Shown here piece by piece: positions 32,177 to 40,808 of a stretch of DNA of 52,676 nucleotides. Both the position numbers and the translations under genes were made by a program. How positions within the stretch are numbered: the first letter of the stretch is position 1; every line of letters starts with the position of its first letter. A model generated the notes under the pieces. The model worked only from the letters and a program-made list of their open reading frames with translations. It did not search any database and was not told the DNA's origin. Source of the stretch: Myxococcota bacterium (GTDB taxonomy: Bacteria > Myxococcota_A > UBA9160 > UBA6930); the NCBI GenBank assembly GCA_030065975.1, contig JASJCN010000002.1:1-52676 (forward strand), read 5' to 3'.

Positions 32177-32211
32177 AGGGCGTCCTCCTTCGGGAGGGCG
32201 CCCTGCTTTTT
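32177..32211 (+). terminator. Intrinsic terminator after the secreted basic protein
   Basis: A 12-bp stem AGGGCGTCCTCC / GGAGGGCGCCCT (one G-U-type pair) closes on a TTCG tetraloop and is followed by GCTTTTT. It acts for the plus-strand gene only; the minus strand lacks a U-tract after the stem. Confidence 0.92.
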
Positions 32212-32217
32212 CGGGGC

Positions 32218-33963
32218 TCAGGCTCCGCTCCCGAGGTAGGCGCGCCAGCCGCCGAAGTGGCTCACGTCCCGGGCTCCGGCGAGCCCGTCGCCCTCGCACA
32301 CGAAGCCGGCGACGCACTCGCCATCCGAGAGGGTCACGTGACCGATGGCCAGGGGGCGCGGCACCGCGTCCACGAAGCGGCCGAAGGCGTCCGCGGGGAG
32401 GGCCCAGATCTCGGCGTCGATGGACTGGCCGCCTTCGGCGACGCGCTCGAGGCCCGGCTTGGGCGGCTCGCTGTCCTTCAGGTGCCAGAGGCGATAGTCG
32501 GGGCTCGTGCGCACCGCGCGGACGAACTCGCCGCCGGGCCCGGTGAGCTGATGATTGAGCGGCATGTCCCGAAGGTGCGCGCCGACCACACACAGGGGGA
32601 TGCGGGCGCGACGCGCCGCGGCCTCCGGGGGCGGAAGCGGCGGCAACACGCCGGCCAGCGCTTCCGCCCGTCGCAGCACCCGGGCGTCGGTGCCGTCGGG
32701 CGCCATCAGCGTGACGCCCGCCGGAACGACCTCGCCCATGCACACGGGCAGCGCGGCTCCGCACAGGCCGATCAGGTTCATGAAGTTGGTGAAGCGACCG
32801 AGCTCGGTGTTGACCGCGAGCGGTGCACGCAGCACCTCCTCGATCGAGGGCGCGCGCGGGATGGTGGGCAGGAGGATCGTGTCGCACCGGTCGAACACCT
32901 GGAGGGCGCGGGCGCGAAGCGGCTCGAGATCCCGGAAGCCGGCCTCGAGCGCGGTGGGGTCGATCTCGGCGGCGCCACGCAGGATGGCCGCCACGCTCGG
33001 CTCGATGGCCTCGGGGTGCGCCGCGGCGAAGGCCCCGACGGCCTGGTGGCGCTCGGCCACGAAGGGGCCGTCGTAGAGAAGCGCCGCCACCTCGGCGAAG
33101 ACCCGCGCGTCGAAGGGCACCGGCTTCCCGCCGAGGGACTCGAGGCCGGAACGCGCCCGCTCGAAGGCGTCGCGCCCGCTCGGATCCAGGGGAGCGAGGA
33201 AGGCCTCGTCCGGGACGCCGAAGGAGAACGGCCCCTCCGCCCCGGGCTCCGCGAGGTCCGCTCCCGGCGCCACCACCTCGAGGACGCGCCGGGCATCGGC
33301 GGGGCCCCGCGCGAAGATCGAGACGCAGTCGAGGGAGCGACAGGCCGGCACCACCCCCTGCGTCGGGATCCGCCCGATGCTCGGCTTGAATCCGGTCAGC
33401 CCGTTGAGTGCCGCCGGCACCCGGCCCGAGCCGGCTGTGTCGGTTCCCAGCGCGAAGCCCACCAGATCGAGTGCCACGGCCACAGCCGAACCGCTGCTCG
33501 AGCCGCCGGAGATCACCGACGCGTCGTAGGCGTTGCGGCAGGGGCCGAGCGGCGAGCGGGTGCCCACGAGACCCGTCGCGAACTGGTCCATGTGGGTCTT
33601 GCCGACCAGGATCGCCCCGGCCTCGATCAGCCGCTCGACGGCCGGCGCAGAGCGCTCGGGAACGCGCGCGTAGGCGGGGCAGCCGGCGGTGGTGGGAAGG
33701 CCCGCAGCGTCGATGTTGTCCTTGACCGCGAAGGGAACACCGAAGAGCGGGTGGGTCTCGAGCACGTCCTCCCCGCGCTCGCGAAGGAGCGCGTCGAGCT
33801 CGGCCGCGCGCCGGTCGAGCTCTGCTCGCGAGAGCCGGGCGATCCATACCTCCGGCCGGCCGCTGGTCTCCGCCCGCCCGTGAGCGGCAGCGGCGACGTC
33901 GGAGAGACGCAGCTCCCCGCGCGCACAGCGACGCGCGAAGCCCGCGACGTCGCCGAAGTCCAT
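32218..33963 (-). CDS. atzF: Allophanate hydrolase
   Basis: Hydrolyses allophanate (carboxyurea) to ammonia and CO2; 581 residues, full length. The amidase-signature domain has K81 (FAVKDNIDAAGLPTTAG), the cis-serine S156 in ISGGSSSGSA and nucleophile S179 in GTDTAGSGR. The C-terminal ~130 residues are the allophanate-hydrolase-specific domain (IPLCVVGAHLRDMPLNHQLT, EIWALPADAFGRFVDAVPRP, GFVCEGDGL...FGGWRAYL), which distinguishes it from generic amidases. ATG 33963 shares one base with the carboxylase stop (TGATG), giving tight coupling. It is the last step of the urea or guanidine carboxylation pathway encoded upstream. Confidence 0.94.
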   Translation of the reverse strand: MDFGDVAGFARRCARGELRLSDVAAAAHGRAETSGRPEVWIARLSRAELDRRAAELDALLRERGEDVLETHPLFGVPFAVKDNIDAAGLPTTAGCPAYARVPERSAPAVERLIEAGAILVGKTHMDQFATGLVGTRSPLGPCRNAYDASVISGGSSSGSAVAVALDLVGFALGTDTAGSGRVPAALNGLTGFKPSIGRIPTQGVVPACRSLDCVSIFARGPADARRVLEVVAPGADLAEPGAEGPFSFGVPDEAFLAPLDPSGRDAFERARSGLESLGGKPVPFDARVFAEVAALLYDGPFVAERHQAVGAFAAAHPEAIEPSVAAILRGAAEIDPTALEAGFRDLEPLRARALQVFDRCDTILLPTIPRAPSIEEVLRAPLAVNTELGRFTNFMNLIGLCGAALPVCMGEVVPAGVTLMAPDGTDARVLRRAEALAGVLPPLPPPEAAARRARIPLCVVGAHLRDMPLNHQLTGPGGEFVRAVRTSPDYRLWHLKDSEPPKPGLERVAEGGQSIDAEIWALPADAFGRFVDAVPRPLAIGHVTLSDGECVAGFVCEGDGLAGARDVSHFGGWRAYLGSGA

Positions 33964-36900
33964 CACCGCGCGGGATCCAGCGCGGGATCCGCCGGGTCGG
34001 GGTCCGGGAGCAGCGCGCCCAGCAGCCCGCCGGCGTCGACGACCTGGCCGACGCGCGCCAGGCCCTCGAGCAGGGTCCCGGCGCACGGCGCCTCGATCAC
34101 GGTCTCGGTCTTCATGGCCGACACCACGAAGAGCGGCTGTCCGGCCTCGACCCGGTCCCCCGCCTCGACGCGAACCTCGAGGACCTGAGCGCTCATCGGC
34201 GCCGAGACGCGCACGGCATCTTCGGGCAGCTCCATGGCCGGCTCCGGAGCCACGTCGACGGCCGCACGCTCGGCGGCCTGCAGCTCGCCCGACGCCTCCC
34301 AGCGATCGCGTTCGGCGCGGAACGCCTCGCGCTGGACCTCCCGGAAGCGGGCGATGTCGTCGGCATTCGCCTCGAGGAAGCGGTGCACCTCGCCCATGTC
34401 GATCCGCGTCTCCTCGGTCTCGATCTCGAGGCGTCCGGTGCGCGCGGCCTCCCGCTGCTCGAGCAGCTCCTCGGCCCCGATCGGGTGGAAGCGGATCTGG
34501 TCGAAGCAGCGCAGGAGCCAGGGCTGGTCGCTGGCGGCTCCCCGCCAGCGGGCGAAGGTGTCCCACACGGGAAGGGTGCGGCCGACGAACTGATAGCCGC
34601 CCGGCCCTTCCATCCCGTAGATGCACAGATAGGCCCCGCCGATGCCGACGGCGTTCTCCGGAGTCCAGGTGCGGGCCGGGTTGTACTTGGTGGTCACCAG
34701 GCGATGGCGCGGATCGATGGGAGTGGCGACCGGCGCTCCCAGGTACACGTCTCCCAGCCCGAGCACCAGGTAGCTCGCGGCATGGACGATCTCGCGCACC
34801 GCGTCCTCGGACGGGAGGCCGTTCACGCGACGGATGAACTCGATGTTGCTCGGACACCAGGGCGCGTCGTCCCGCACCACCTCGGTGTACTTGTCGATGG
34901 CCTCCCGGGTGGCGGGGTCGTCCCAGGAGAGCGGCAGGTGCACGATGCGCGAGGCGAGCGTCACCGAGCGGCTCTCCGGCAGCGCCGTCTCGATGGCGGC
35001 GAGCTCGCGCACGAGATCGTCGCGGTCCACCCGCGCCGGGTCGTACTGCACCTGGAGCGAGCGGATGCCGGGAGTGAGGTCGCGGATCCCGAGCGCCGGA
35101 TCGGCCCGTCGGCGCTCTTCGATGGCTTCGAGCAGGAGCTGCACCCGCACGCGCAGGTCGAGGTCGAGCACCATCGGCCCCATCTCGAAGAGGACCGCGT
35201 CGTCTCCGCTGGCGCGGATCAGGAGCTCGGGCTTGCCCTCCTCCCGCTCGAAGCGCTGGATCACCCCGTCTCCGGTGGGCCGGTGGCGCGGGAGCGGCGC
35301 GTTGGGCTCGCCGTCCGAGCCCCGTGACGCGAGGAAGCTCCGCTGCGCGTCCCGGCGCGCGTCCGCCTCGGCGAGCGAGACGGGGCGGAACCGCACGGTG
35401 TCGCCCGCGCGCAGCTGCCCGAGCTTCCAGCGGTCCGCCTCGATCACGACGGCGGGGCACACGAAGCCCCCGAGGCTCGGCCCGTCCGGGCCGAGGATCA
35501 CCGGCATGTCGCCGGTGAAGTCGATGGAGCCCACGCAGTAGGCGTTGTCGTGGATGTTGGAGGGATGCAGCCCTGCCTCTCCGCCGTCCCTCCTTGCCCA
35601 GCCGGGCTTCGGCCCGATCAGGCGCACGCCGGTGCGGGCCGACTGGAAGTGCACCTCCCACTCGGCATCGTAGAGCGCGGCGATGTCCTCGTCGGTGAAG
35701 AACTCGGGGCTTCCGTGCGGCCCCTCCAGCACCGCGAGCTCCCACTCGCATCCGTAGGTGGGAGCCAGGCGTCGCGACTCCTCGGCCGCGAGCGGTTCGT
35801 CTCGCGCGTCCTCGGTGCCGGCCAGGGGGAGACGATCGCGGGCCTGGAGCGGGCGGCCGTTGTGTCCTCCGAAGCCACCGAGGGTGAAGGTCGACCGCGA
35901 GCCCAGGATGAGCGGCACGTCGAGGCCGCCCCGGACGAGCAGATAGCTGCGGTTGCCCGGCCCCTCGATGGCGCCGAAGCGCAGCACCTGACCCGGCCCG
36001 ATCGTCGTGGGCACGAAGGGCTCGACGGCTTGGTCGTCGCACGTGACGTCGATCGGTGCCCCGGTGACGACCACGACCGCGGACTCGGCGAAGCGCAGGG
36101 TCGGCCCGCGCATCGTGATCTCGAGGCCCGCGCAGGACGGGTCGTTGCCCAGGATGGCGTTGCCGAGTGCAAAGGCCAGGGAGTCCATCGGCCCGGACGG
36201 CGAGACGCCGACGGACCAGAGGCCGGTCCGGCCCGGGAGGTCCTGCACCGTCACGAGCGCGCCGCCATCCAGCACCTCGATGCCGGCCTCGGGCAGCTCG
36301 TCGGACTCGAGCGAGCGGGTGTGATGGGTCGCGCTTTGGAAGCGCTCGGTCGCGAGCTGCACGACGCCCAGGTGCCGGTTCGTCTCCACGCCCGCGATGC
36401 GCGTCTCGAGGAGGGCCTCGTGCAGCTTGGCGATGGCCTGCTCCCGCGTCTCGGCGTGGGCCACGAGCTTCGCCAACAGCGGATCGTAGAAGGGCGTGAT
36501 CTCGGTCCCGGCCGCGACCCACGTATCGACGCGCAGGCTCTCGGGGAAGTGGACCTCGGTCAGCAGGCCGGGGCTCGGCAGGTGGTCCCGGCTCGGATCC
36601 TCGGCGTAGAGCCGGAACTCGATGGCGTGTCCCTTCGGCTCGGGACGGAAGCGCGCCATCGGGCTCGCGTCCCCCGCCGAGAGCCGCACCATCCACTCGA
36701 CCAGGTCGACGCCCATCACCGCCTCGGTGGCGCCGTGCTCGACCTGCAGGCGGGTGTTGGCCTCGAGGAAGAAGAACTCCTCGCTGGCCGGCTCCAGCAG
36801 GAACTCGATGGTGCCCGCGGAGCGGTAGTCGACGGCCCGCGCGAGGCCGAGGGCGGCGGCCTCGAGGCGCGAGAGCGTCTCCTCCGAGAGCGCGGGCGCC

Positions 36901-37697
36901 GGAGCCTCCTCGATCACCTTCTGGCGACGCCGCTGGAGCGAGCAGTCGCGCGCGCCGAGGGCGACCACCTCGCCGCGTCCATCCCCGAAGATCTGGATCT
37001 CCACGTGGCGTGCGGTCTCGATGAAGCGCTCGACGAACACGCCGGCCCCGCCGAAGTGCCGCTCGGAGAGGCCCGCCACGCGGGCGAAGCCGGAGACGAC
37101 CTCGTCCGCGTCCCGGCACACGCGCATGCCGATGCCGCCGCCGCCGGCGGTGGCCTTCAGCAGGACCGGGAAGCCGAGGGCCTCGGCAGCGGCCACCGCC
37201 TCCTCGGGGTCGCCGAGGAGGGGCGAGCCCTCGAGCAGCGGCACCGAGGCCTGCGCGGCGATGTCCCGGGCGCGATGCTTCTCGCCGAAGTCGCGGATCT
37301 GCTCGGGCGTCGGGCCCATGAACGCGACGCCCTGGGCCTCGCAGGCGGCGGCGAAGTCCGCGTTCTCCGAGAGCAGGCCGTAGCCCGGGTGGATCGCCCG
37401 GCTCCCGGTCGCGCGGGCGATCTCGAGGATCGCGTCCTGGCGCAGGTAGCTCTCGGAGACCGCGGCCGGGCCGAGGTGGAAGGCCTCGTCCGCGTCGCGT
37501 ACGTGGGGGGCCGCGGCGTCGGCGTCGGAGTACACCGCCACGGAGGGAATGCGCAGCCGCGAGAGCGTCCGCTGGATGCGACAGGCGATCTCGCCGCGGT
37601 TGGCGATCAGCACCTTCTCGGGGAGGGGCGCGCCCTCTCCCGCCGAGGTCGGGCTCAAGGGCGGACGCTCCTCCACCGGCAGCGGAGAGGCGCGCAC
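33963..37697 (-). CDS. Biotin-dependent urea carboxylase / guanidine carboxylase
   Basis: An ATP-, bicarbonate- and biotin-dependent carboxylase of about 1244 residues with all domains in one chain: biotin carboxylase (KVLIANRGEIACRI, LLKATAGGGGIGMRV, FLEANTRLQVEHGATEAVMG), a KipA/AHS2-like unit (VTVQDLPGRTGLWSVGVSPS, GAIEGPGNRSYLLVRGGLDV), a KipI/AHS1-like unit (LQVQYDPARVDRDDLVRELA, PENAVGIGGAYLCIYGMEGP) and a C-terminal biotinyl domain with biotin lysine K1196 in SAMKTE. Family members annotated urea carboxylase that travel with UAAP1/UAAP2 have been shown to prefer guanidine, which I consider likely here. GTG 37697 is the longest start; TTG 37658 with GGAGGAG upstream is an alternative. 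It ends in TGATG with the hydrolase gene. Confidence 0.93.
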   Translation of the reverse strand: MRASPLPVEERPPLSPTSAGEGAPLPEKVLIANRGEIACRIQRTLSRLRIPSVAVYSDADAAAPHVRDADEAFHLGPAAVSESYLRQDAILEIARATGSRAIHPGYGLLSENADFAAACEAQGVAFMGPTPEQIRDFGEKHRARDIAAQASVPLLEGSPLLGDPEEAVAAAEALGFPVLLKATAGGGGIGMRVCRDADEVVSGFARVAGLSERHFGGAGVFVERFIETARHVEIQIFGDGRGEVVALGARDCSLQRRRQKVIEEAPAPALSEETLSRLEAAALGLARAVDYRSAGTIEFLLEPASEEFFFLEANTRLQVEHGATEAVMGVDLVEWMVRLSAGDASPMARFRPEPKGHAIEFRLYAEDPSRDHLPSPGLLTEVHFPESLRVDTWVAAGTEITPFYDPLLAKLVAHAETREQAIAKLHEALLETRIAGVETNRHLGVVQLATERFQSATHHTRSLESDELPEAGIEVLDGGALVTVQDLPGRTGLWSVGVSPSGPMDSLAFALGNAILGNDPSCAGLEITMRGPTLRFAESAVVVVTGAPIDVTCDDQAVEPFVPTTIGPGQVLRFGAIEGPGNRSYLLVRGGLDVPLILGSRSTFTLGGFGGHNGRPLQARDRLPLAGTEDARDEPLAAEESRRLAPTYGCEWELAVLEGPHGSPEFFTDEDIAALYDAEWEVHFQSARTGVRLIGPKPGWARRDGGEAGLHPSNIHDNAYCVGSIDFTGDMPVILGPDGPSLGGFVCPAVVIEADRWKLGQLRAGDTVRFRPVSLAEADARRDAQRSFLASRGSDGEPNAPLPRHRPTGDGVIQRFEREEGKPELLIRASGDDAVLFEMGPMVLDLDLRVRVQLLLEAIEERRRADPALGIRDLTPGIRSLQVQYDPARVDRDDLVRELAAIETALPESRSVTLASRIVHLPLSWDDPATREAIDKYTEVVRDDAPWCPSNIEFIRRVNGLPSEDAVREIVHAASYLVLGLGDVYLGAPVATPIDPRHRLVTTKYNPARTWTPENAVGIGGAYLCIYGMEGPGGYQFVGRTLPVWDTFARWRGAASDQPWLLRCFDQIRFHPIGAEELLEQREAARTGRLEIETEETRIDMGEVHRFLEANADDIARFREVQREAFRAERDRWEASGELQAAERAAVDVAPEPAMELPEDAVRVSAPMSAQVLEVRVEAGDRVEAGQPLFVVSAMKTETVIEAPCAGTLLEGLARVGQVVDAGGLLGALLPDPDPADPALDPAR

Positions 37698-37707
37698 GAT
37701 CGCGCGC

Positions 37708-38328
37708 TCATCGGTACACGACCATCCGGACCGGTGTGGGATCGAATGCGTTGCAGGGGTTGTTGATCTGCGGGCAGTTGGAGACGGCGACGAGAGTGTC
37801 CATCTCGGCGCGCAGGTCGATGTGCTTGCCGGGCGCCGAGAGCCCGTCGACGATGCCCAGGGAGCCGTCCGCCTCCACGGGCACGTTCATGAACCAGTTG
37901 ATGTTGCTGGTCATGTCGCGCTTGCCGAGGCCCCGCTGCGCGTGGTCGAGGATGAAGTTCTCGACGCAGGCATGCTGGTGCTTGGTGTGGTGGCCGTAGC
38001 GCAGCGTGTTCGACTCGCAGCTGCAGGCCCCTCCCGAGGTGTCGTGACGCCCGACCGTGTCCTCGGTGATGGTCATCATCACGTTGCCCTCGGTGGAGAG
38101 CAGCTTCGTACCCGTCTCGAGGAAGATGTTGCGCTGGGCGACGATCGTCTCGCACGAGCTGTAGCGCTCGACCGGGTCGTGGGCGTTGTAGAGGATGCAG
38201 TCGACCGCCTGGTTGCCCATCAGGTCGATGATGCGCAGGGTGTTGCCGGCTTCCACGACGTGGGACCAGGGCGCGCGCGCCGCGACCTCTTCGTCGTGAA
38301 GGATCTTCCCGGGGATCTCAGCCACCAT
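37708..38328 (-). CDS. Urea amidolyase-associated protein UAAP2 (DUF1989; carboxyguanidine deiminase subunit)
   Basis: A 206-residue DUF1989 protein: GNTLRIIDLMGNQAVDCILY, SCETIVAQRNIFLETGTKLL, MTITEDTVGRHDTSGGACSC, the His/Cys-rich LRYGHHTKHQHACVENF and GLGKRDMTSNINWFMNVPVE. These Cys and His residues are probable metal ligands. In characterised guanidine-using bacteria the two UAAP proteins form the heteromeric deiminase converting carboxyguanidine to allophanate plus ammonia; assignment here is by family and gene order. It overlaps the upstream UAAP1 gene by 11 nt and is 10 bp from the carboxylase. Confidence 0.92.
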   Translation of the reverse strand: MVAEIPGKILHDEEVAARAPWSHVVEAGNTLRIIDLMGNQAVDCILYNAHDPVERYSSCETIVAQRNIFLETGTKLLSTEGNVMMTITEDTVGRHDTSGGACSCESNTLRYGHHTKHQHACVENFILDHAQRGLGKRDMTSNINWFMNVPVEADGSLGIVDGLSAPGKHIDLRAEMDTLVAVSNCPQINNPCNAFDPTPVRMVVYR

Positions 38329-39187
38329 GGGGACCGCCCGAGGTGCCCACGTCGGTCCCCGCGTAGTAGGCCTCGACGTTCTCGAAGGCGCGCAGCCGCT
38401 CGGGGCTCGAGTTCCGCACGGGGTCGTCGAGCGGCGCCAGCTCCCCGGCCCACGCCGTCACCCGCACCGGCGTGGCCGTGTACTCGGGCCGCGGATCGAG
38501 CACGTGGGGCGCGTTCACGAGCACCACCAGCACCCGCATCTCCGCGCGCAGGGTGAGCGCCTGGCCCGGCGCGGGCGCCCGCTCCTCGAAGAGGAGGTTG
38601 CCCGCGTCGTCCACCCGCACCCCCTTGAAGAGATTCACGTTGGGGCAGAGATCGCGCTTGCCGAGCCCGTGCTTCGTGAGCGCCAGGGTGAAGCGATCGC
38701 GGGCGTTCGGGTGGGGCCCGTGGTTGCCGCCGTGGCCGTAGCGGGCCGCGTTGCTGCGCTCCGAGGAAGCTCCGCAGAAGGTGTCGTGATGCCCGCATCC
38801 GTCCTCGAGGATCGAGAGCAGCACGCGTCCCATGTCCGAGAGGAGCAGGCTTCCCTCGCCCAGGTAGGCCTGCCACTGCACCTTCACCGTGTCGGCGGTG
38901 TTGATCCGCTCCTGGGTGTCGTCGGCGTTGTAGGCGAGCAGCGAGACCGAGGCATCGCCCTCGAGATCGAGCAACCGGAGCCGGCTGCCGCGCTCGAGCA
39001 CGGCCGAGGCGTAGTCGCCGGGCCCGAGCACCTGGTCCCAGACGACCTCGGACGCGTCGACCCCGGCGGGCAGGTCCTTCGCGTCCGTGGCCGGAATCGT
39101 GGGCTTCGCGAGGACGCGTGCGGCCTCGCTCTCGGCCTGGGCGCGGGCGTGCTCGCGAGCCGCGAGCGGCGTCGACGTATCGCTCAC
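38318..39187 (-). CDS. Urea amidolyase-associated protein UAAP1 (DUF1989; carboxyguanidine deiminase subunit)
   Basis: A 289-residue paralogue of the UAAP2 product: GSRLRLLDLEGDASVSLLAY, LLLSDMGRVLLSILEDGCGH, HHDTFCGASSERSNAARYGH and GLGKRDLCPNVNLFKGVRVD align motif for motif. It has an extra Ala/Glu-rich N-terminal lead and a C-terminal tail (RLRAFENVEAYYAGTDVG) found in UAAP1 proteins. GTG 39187 overlaps the regulator stop by GTGA. It presumably assembles with UAAP2 as carboxyguanidine deiminase, feeding allophanate to the hydrolase downstream. Confidence 0.92.
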   Translation of the reverse strand: MSDTSTPLAAREHARAQAESEAARVLAKPTIPATDAKDLPAGVDASEVVWDQVLGPGDYASAVLERGSRLRLLDLEGDASVSLLAYNADDTQERINTADTVKVQWQAYLGEGSLLLSDMGRVLLSILEDGCGHHDTFCGASSERSNAARYGHGGNHGPHPNARDRFTLALTKHGLGKRDLCPNVNLFKGVRVDDAGNLLFEERAPAPGQALTLRAEMRVLVVLVNAPHVLDPRPEYTATPVRVTAWAGELAPLDDPVRNSSPERLRAFENVEAYYAGTDVGTSGGPHGG

Positions 39188-39672
39188 GCCTCTCCTCCGC
39201 GCTGCCGGGGGATCTGACCTTCGGCCCCGGGCTCGGCATCGTGCAAGGGCGGAAGCAGGGCCGCGGTGATCGCGAGCTGGACCTGCTGCACGCCGCGGCA
39301 CGCACCCAGCTCGTCTCGCAAGCGCCGCAGCACGCCGCCAGGCCCCTGCACCAGACACACCTCGAGGCTGTAGTCGTCCTCCAGGAAGACGTGCTGCGAG
39401 CTGATCACCTCCTTCAGGAAGCGACGCTGGATCGCCGTGAGCCTCGTGCGCAGGTCGGAGCCCGTGTCGCGGTAGACGAGGGTGATGGTTCCCGCGACGA
39501 TGCGGTCGTCCGGGCCGGACCGATGCGAGATCAGCTGGCTGCGGATCATCTCGCCGACCGCATGGGAGCGGCTCGGGATGCGCCGCTCGGCGATCATCTC
39601 CTCGAGATCCGCCGCCAGACCGGCCGGCAGCGACACGCTGAAGCGCACCACCGGCCCGTCGTGGCGGGGCAT
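39184..39672 (-). CDS. NikR-fold ribbon-helix-helix regulator with altered nickel site
   Basis: A 162-residue transcription factor of NikR architecture: an N-terminal ribbon-helix-helix domain (VVRFSVSLPAGLAADLEEMI, SRSHAVGEMIRSQLI) and a C-terminal ACT-like domain (GTITLVYRDTGSDLRTRLTA, SSQHVFLEDDYSLEVCLVQG). Aligning by motif with E. coli NikR, the four nickel ligands H76, H87, H89 and C95 correspond here to R83, H94, F96 and S102, so only one remains. The protein therefore probably senses something other than nickel; guanidine, urea or a nitrogen signal are candidates by context. ATG 39672 is preferred, GTG 39705 is possible. It is the second gene after the substrate-binding protein gene in the catabolic operon. 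Confidence 0.85.
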   Translation of the reverse strand: MPRHDGPVVRFSVSLPAGLAADLEEMIAERRIPSRSHAVGEMIRSQLISHRSGPDDRIVAGTITLVYRDTGSDLRTRLTAIQRRFLKEVISSQHVFLEDDYSLEVCLVQGPGGVLRRLRDELGACRGVQQVQLAITAALLPPLHDAEPGAEGQIPRQRGGEA

Positions 39673-39716
39673 CCGTCCCGGCTTCGTCCTTCCGAGCGGC
39701 TGCACGGTTCGCCCCC

Positions 39717-39730
39717 GGACCCTCGGGTCC
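39717..39730 (-). promoter_or_regulatory. Small perfect hairpin between binding-protein and regulator genes
   Basis: GGACCC-TC-GGGTCC lies immediately after the stop of the binding-protein gene on the minus strand. Such structures often protect or attenuate mRNA so that the abundant binding protein is made in excess over downstream genes. A 2-nt loop is tight, so the top pair would open. Confidence 0.35.
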
Positions 39731-39731
39731 T

Positions 39732-40808
39732 CTACAGCTCGCCCGCCGCCGCCATGGCGTGGAAGCGATCCTCGAAGCGGAGCTTCACGTTGCCCGTGTC
39801 GCCCAGGGTCTTGCCGCCCGGAAACGCGATCCCCACGGCGTCGGCGCTCGAGGCGCCCGGCCCGAGCAGACCGTGCTCGAAGGAGAACTGGCGCACCAGA
39901 TCCATCGTCTTGGGCAGCTGCTCGCTGCGCACGAACGCGAGCGCATCCTTCGGCTGGTAGAACATCTGGGTCGCGGCGAGCTGCTTCTCGTAGCCGGCCA
40001 GATCCGTGCCCGAAGCCTTGCCCATGGCCTCGCGAGCCGCCTTGCCCTTGTCGCCGGGGTCCGACATCAGCGCCATCGTCTCGTACCAGGCGCCGAGGAG
40101 CGCCTTTCCGAGCGCCTCGTTCTTGCCGAGGGTCGCGGTGTTCACCACGAGCATGTCGATGATCTCACCGGGGATCTTGCTCGAGTCGAACACGAGACTC
40201 GCCCCCGGCATGGCCGTCACCTCGGACAGCTGGGGGTTCCAGGTCACGACCGAGGTGACGTCGTCCGAGCTGAAGGCCGCCACGATGTCGGCGTCCGACG
40301 TGTTGACGACGGTGAGGTCCTTCTCGGCGAGGCCGACGGAATCGAGGCCCCGAGCCAGCAGGTAGTGCGAGACCGAGAGCTCGACGAGGTTGACCTTCTG
40401 GCCCTTGATGGCCGACAGATCGCTCGCGCCCTTGAGCACGACGCCGTCGTTGCCGTTCGAGAAGTCGCCGACGACCAGCGCCGTCGAGTCGATGCCGCCC
40501 GCGGCGGGGATCGTGAGGGCGTCCATGTTGGTCATCACGCAGCCGTCGAACTCGCCGGCGGTGTAGAGGTTGATCGACTCGATGTAGTCGTTGATCTGCA
40601 CGAACTCGATGTCGATCCCGTACTTCTCGGCCCACTTGTCGACGATGCCGGTGTCCTCGGCGTGGCCCCAGGGCATCCAGCCGACGTAGATGGACCAGGC
40701 GATCCGGAAGGAAGGCTTGTCCTCGGCGTGTGCGGGAACGACGAGCAGCAGCACGGCGAGACCGGCTACGAGAAGCGATGCCGGACGGAAGGGACGACGG
40801 TGAGGCAT
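39732..40808 (-). CDS. ABC transporter periplasmic substrate-binding protein, urea/guanidine carboxylase locus
   Basis: A 358-residue NMT1/THI5-like (NitT/TauT/SsuA-type) binding protein. A signal peptide (residues 1-28, cleavage after VPAHA) precedes FRIAWSIYVGWMPWGHAEDT and GIVDKWAEKYGIDIEFVQIN, then GEFDGCVMTNMDALTIPAAG, SNGNDGVVLKGASDLSAIKG and VTSVVTWNPQLSEVTAMPGA. This is the family found next to urea carboxylase loci. Ligand is likely guanidine or urea by context. GGGAG lies 9 nt before ATG 40808. It is the first gene of the minus-strand catabolic operon and is divergent from its own permease and ATPase genes. Confidence 0.92.
   Translation of the reverse strand: MPHRRPFRPASLLVAGLAVLLLVVPAHAEDKPSFRIAWSIYVGWMPWGHAEDTGIVDKWAEKYGIDIEFVQINDYIESINLYTAGEFDGCVMTNMDALTIPAAGGIDSTALVVGDFSNGNDGVVLKGASDLSAIKGQKVNLVELSVSHYLLARGLDSVGLAEKDLTVVNTSDADIVAAFSSDDVTSVVTWNPQLSEVTAMPGASLVFDSSKIPGEIIDMLVVNTATLGKNEALGKALLGAWYETMALMSDPGDKGKAAREAMGKASGTDLAGYEKQLAATQMFYQPKDALAFVRSEQLPKTMDLVRQFSFEHGLLGPGASSADAVGIAFPGGKTLGDTGNVKLRFEDRFHAMAAAGEL

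Noticed and set aside
32177-32211. The terminator at 32.2 kb as bidirectional, also serving the allophanate hydrolase operon
   Set aside because: On the minus strand the stem is preceded, not followed, by the poly-A/U side, so it cannot act as an intrinsic terminator in that direction.
33964-37119. An open frame continuing the allophanate hydrolase upstream through the carboxylase gene, as if a 1633-residue fusion
   Set aside because: The upstream part is low-complexity Arg/Pro-rich antisense-like sequence out of frame with the real carboxylase; the conserved hydrolase N-terminus starts at ATG 33963.
33963-37697. Pyruvate or acetyl-CoA carboxylase as identity of the large biotin enzyme
   Set aside because: The AHS1/AHS2 (KipI/KipA-like) domains between the biotin carboxylase and biotinyl parts, and the UAAP and allophanate hydrolase neighbours, are specific to urea/guanidine carboxylases.
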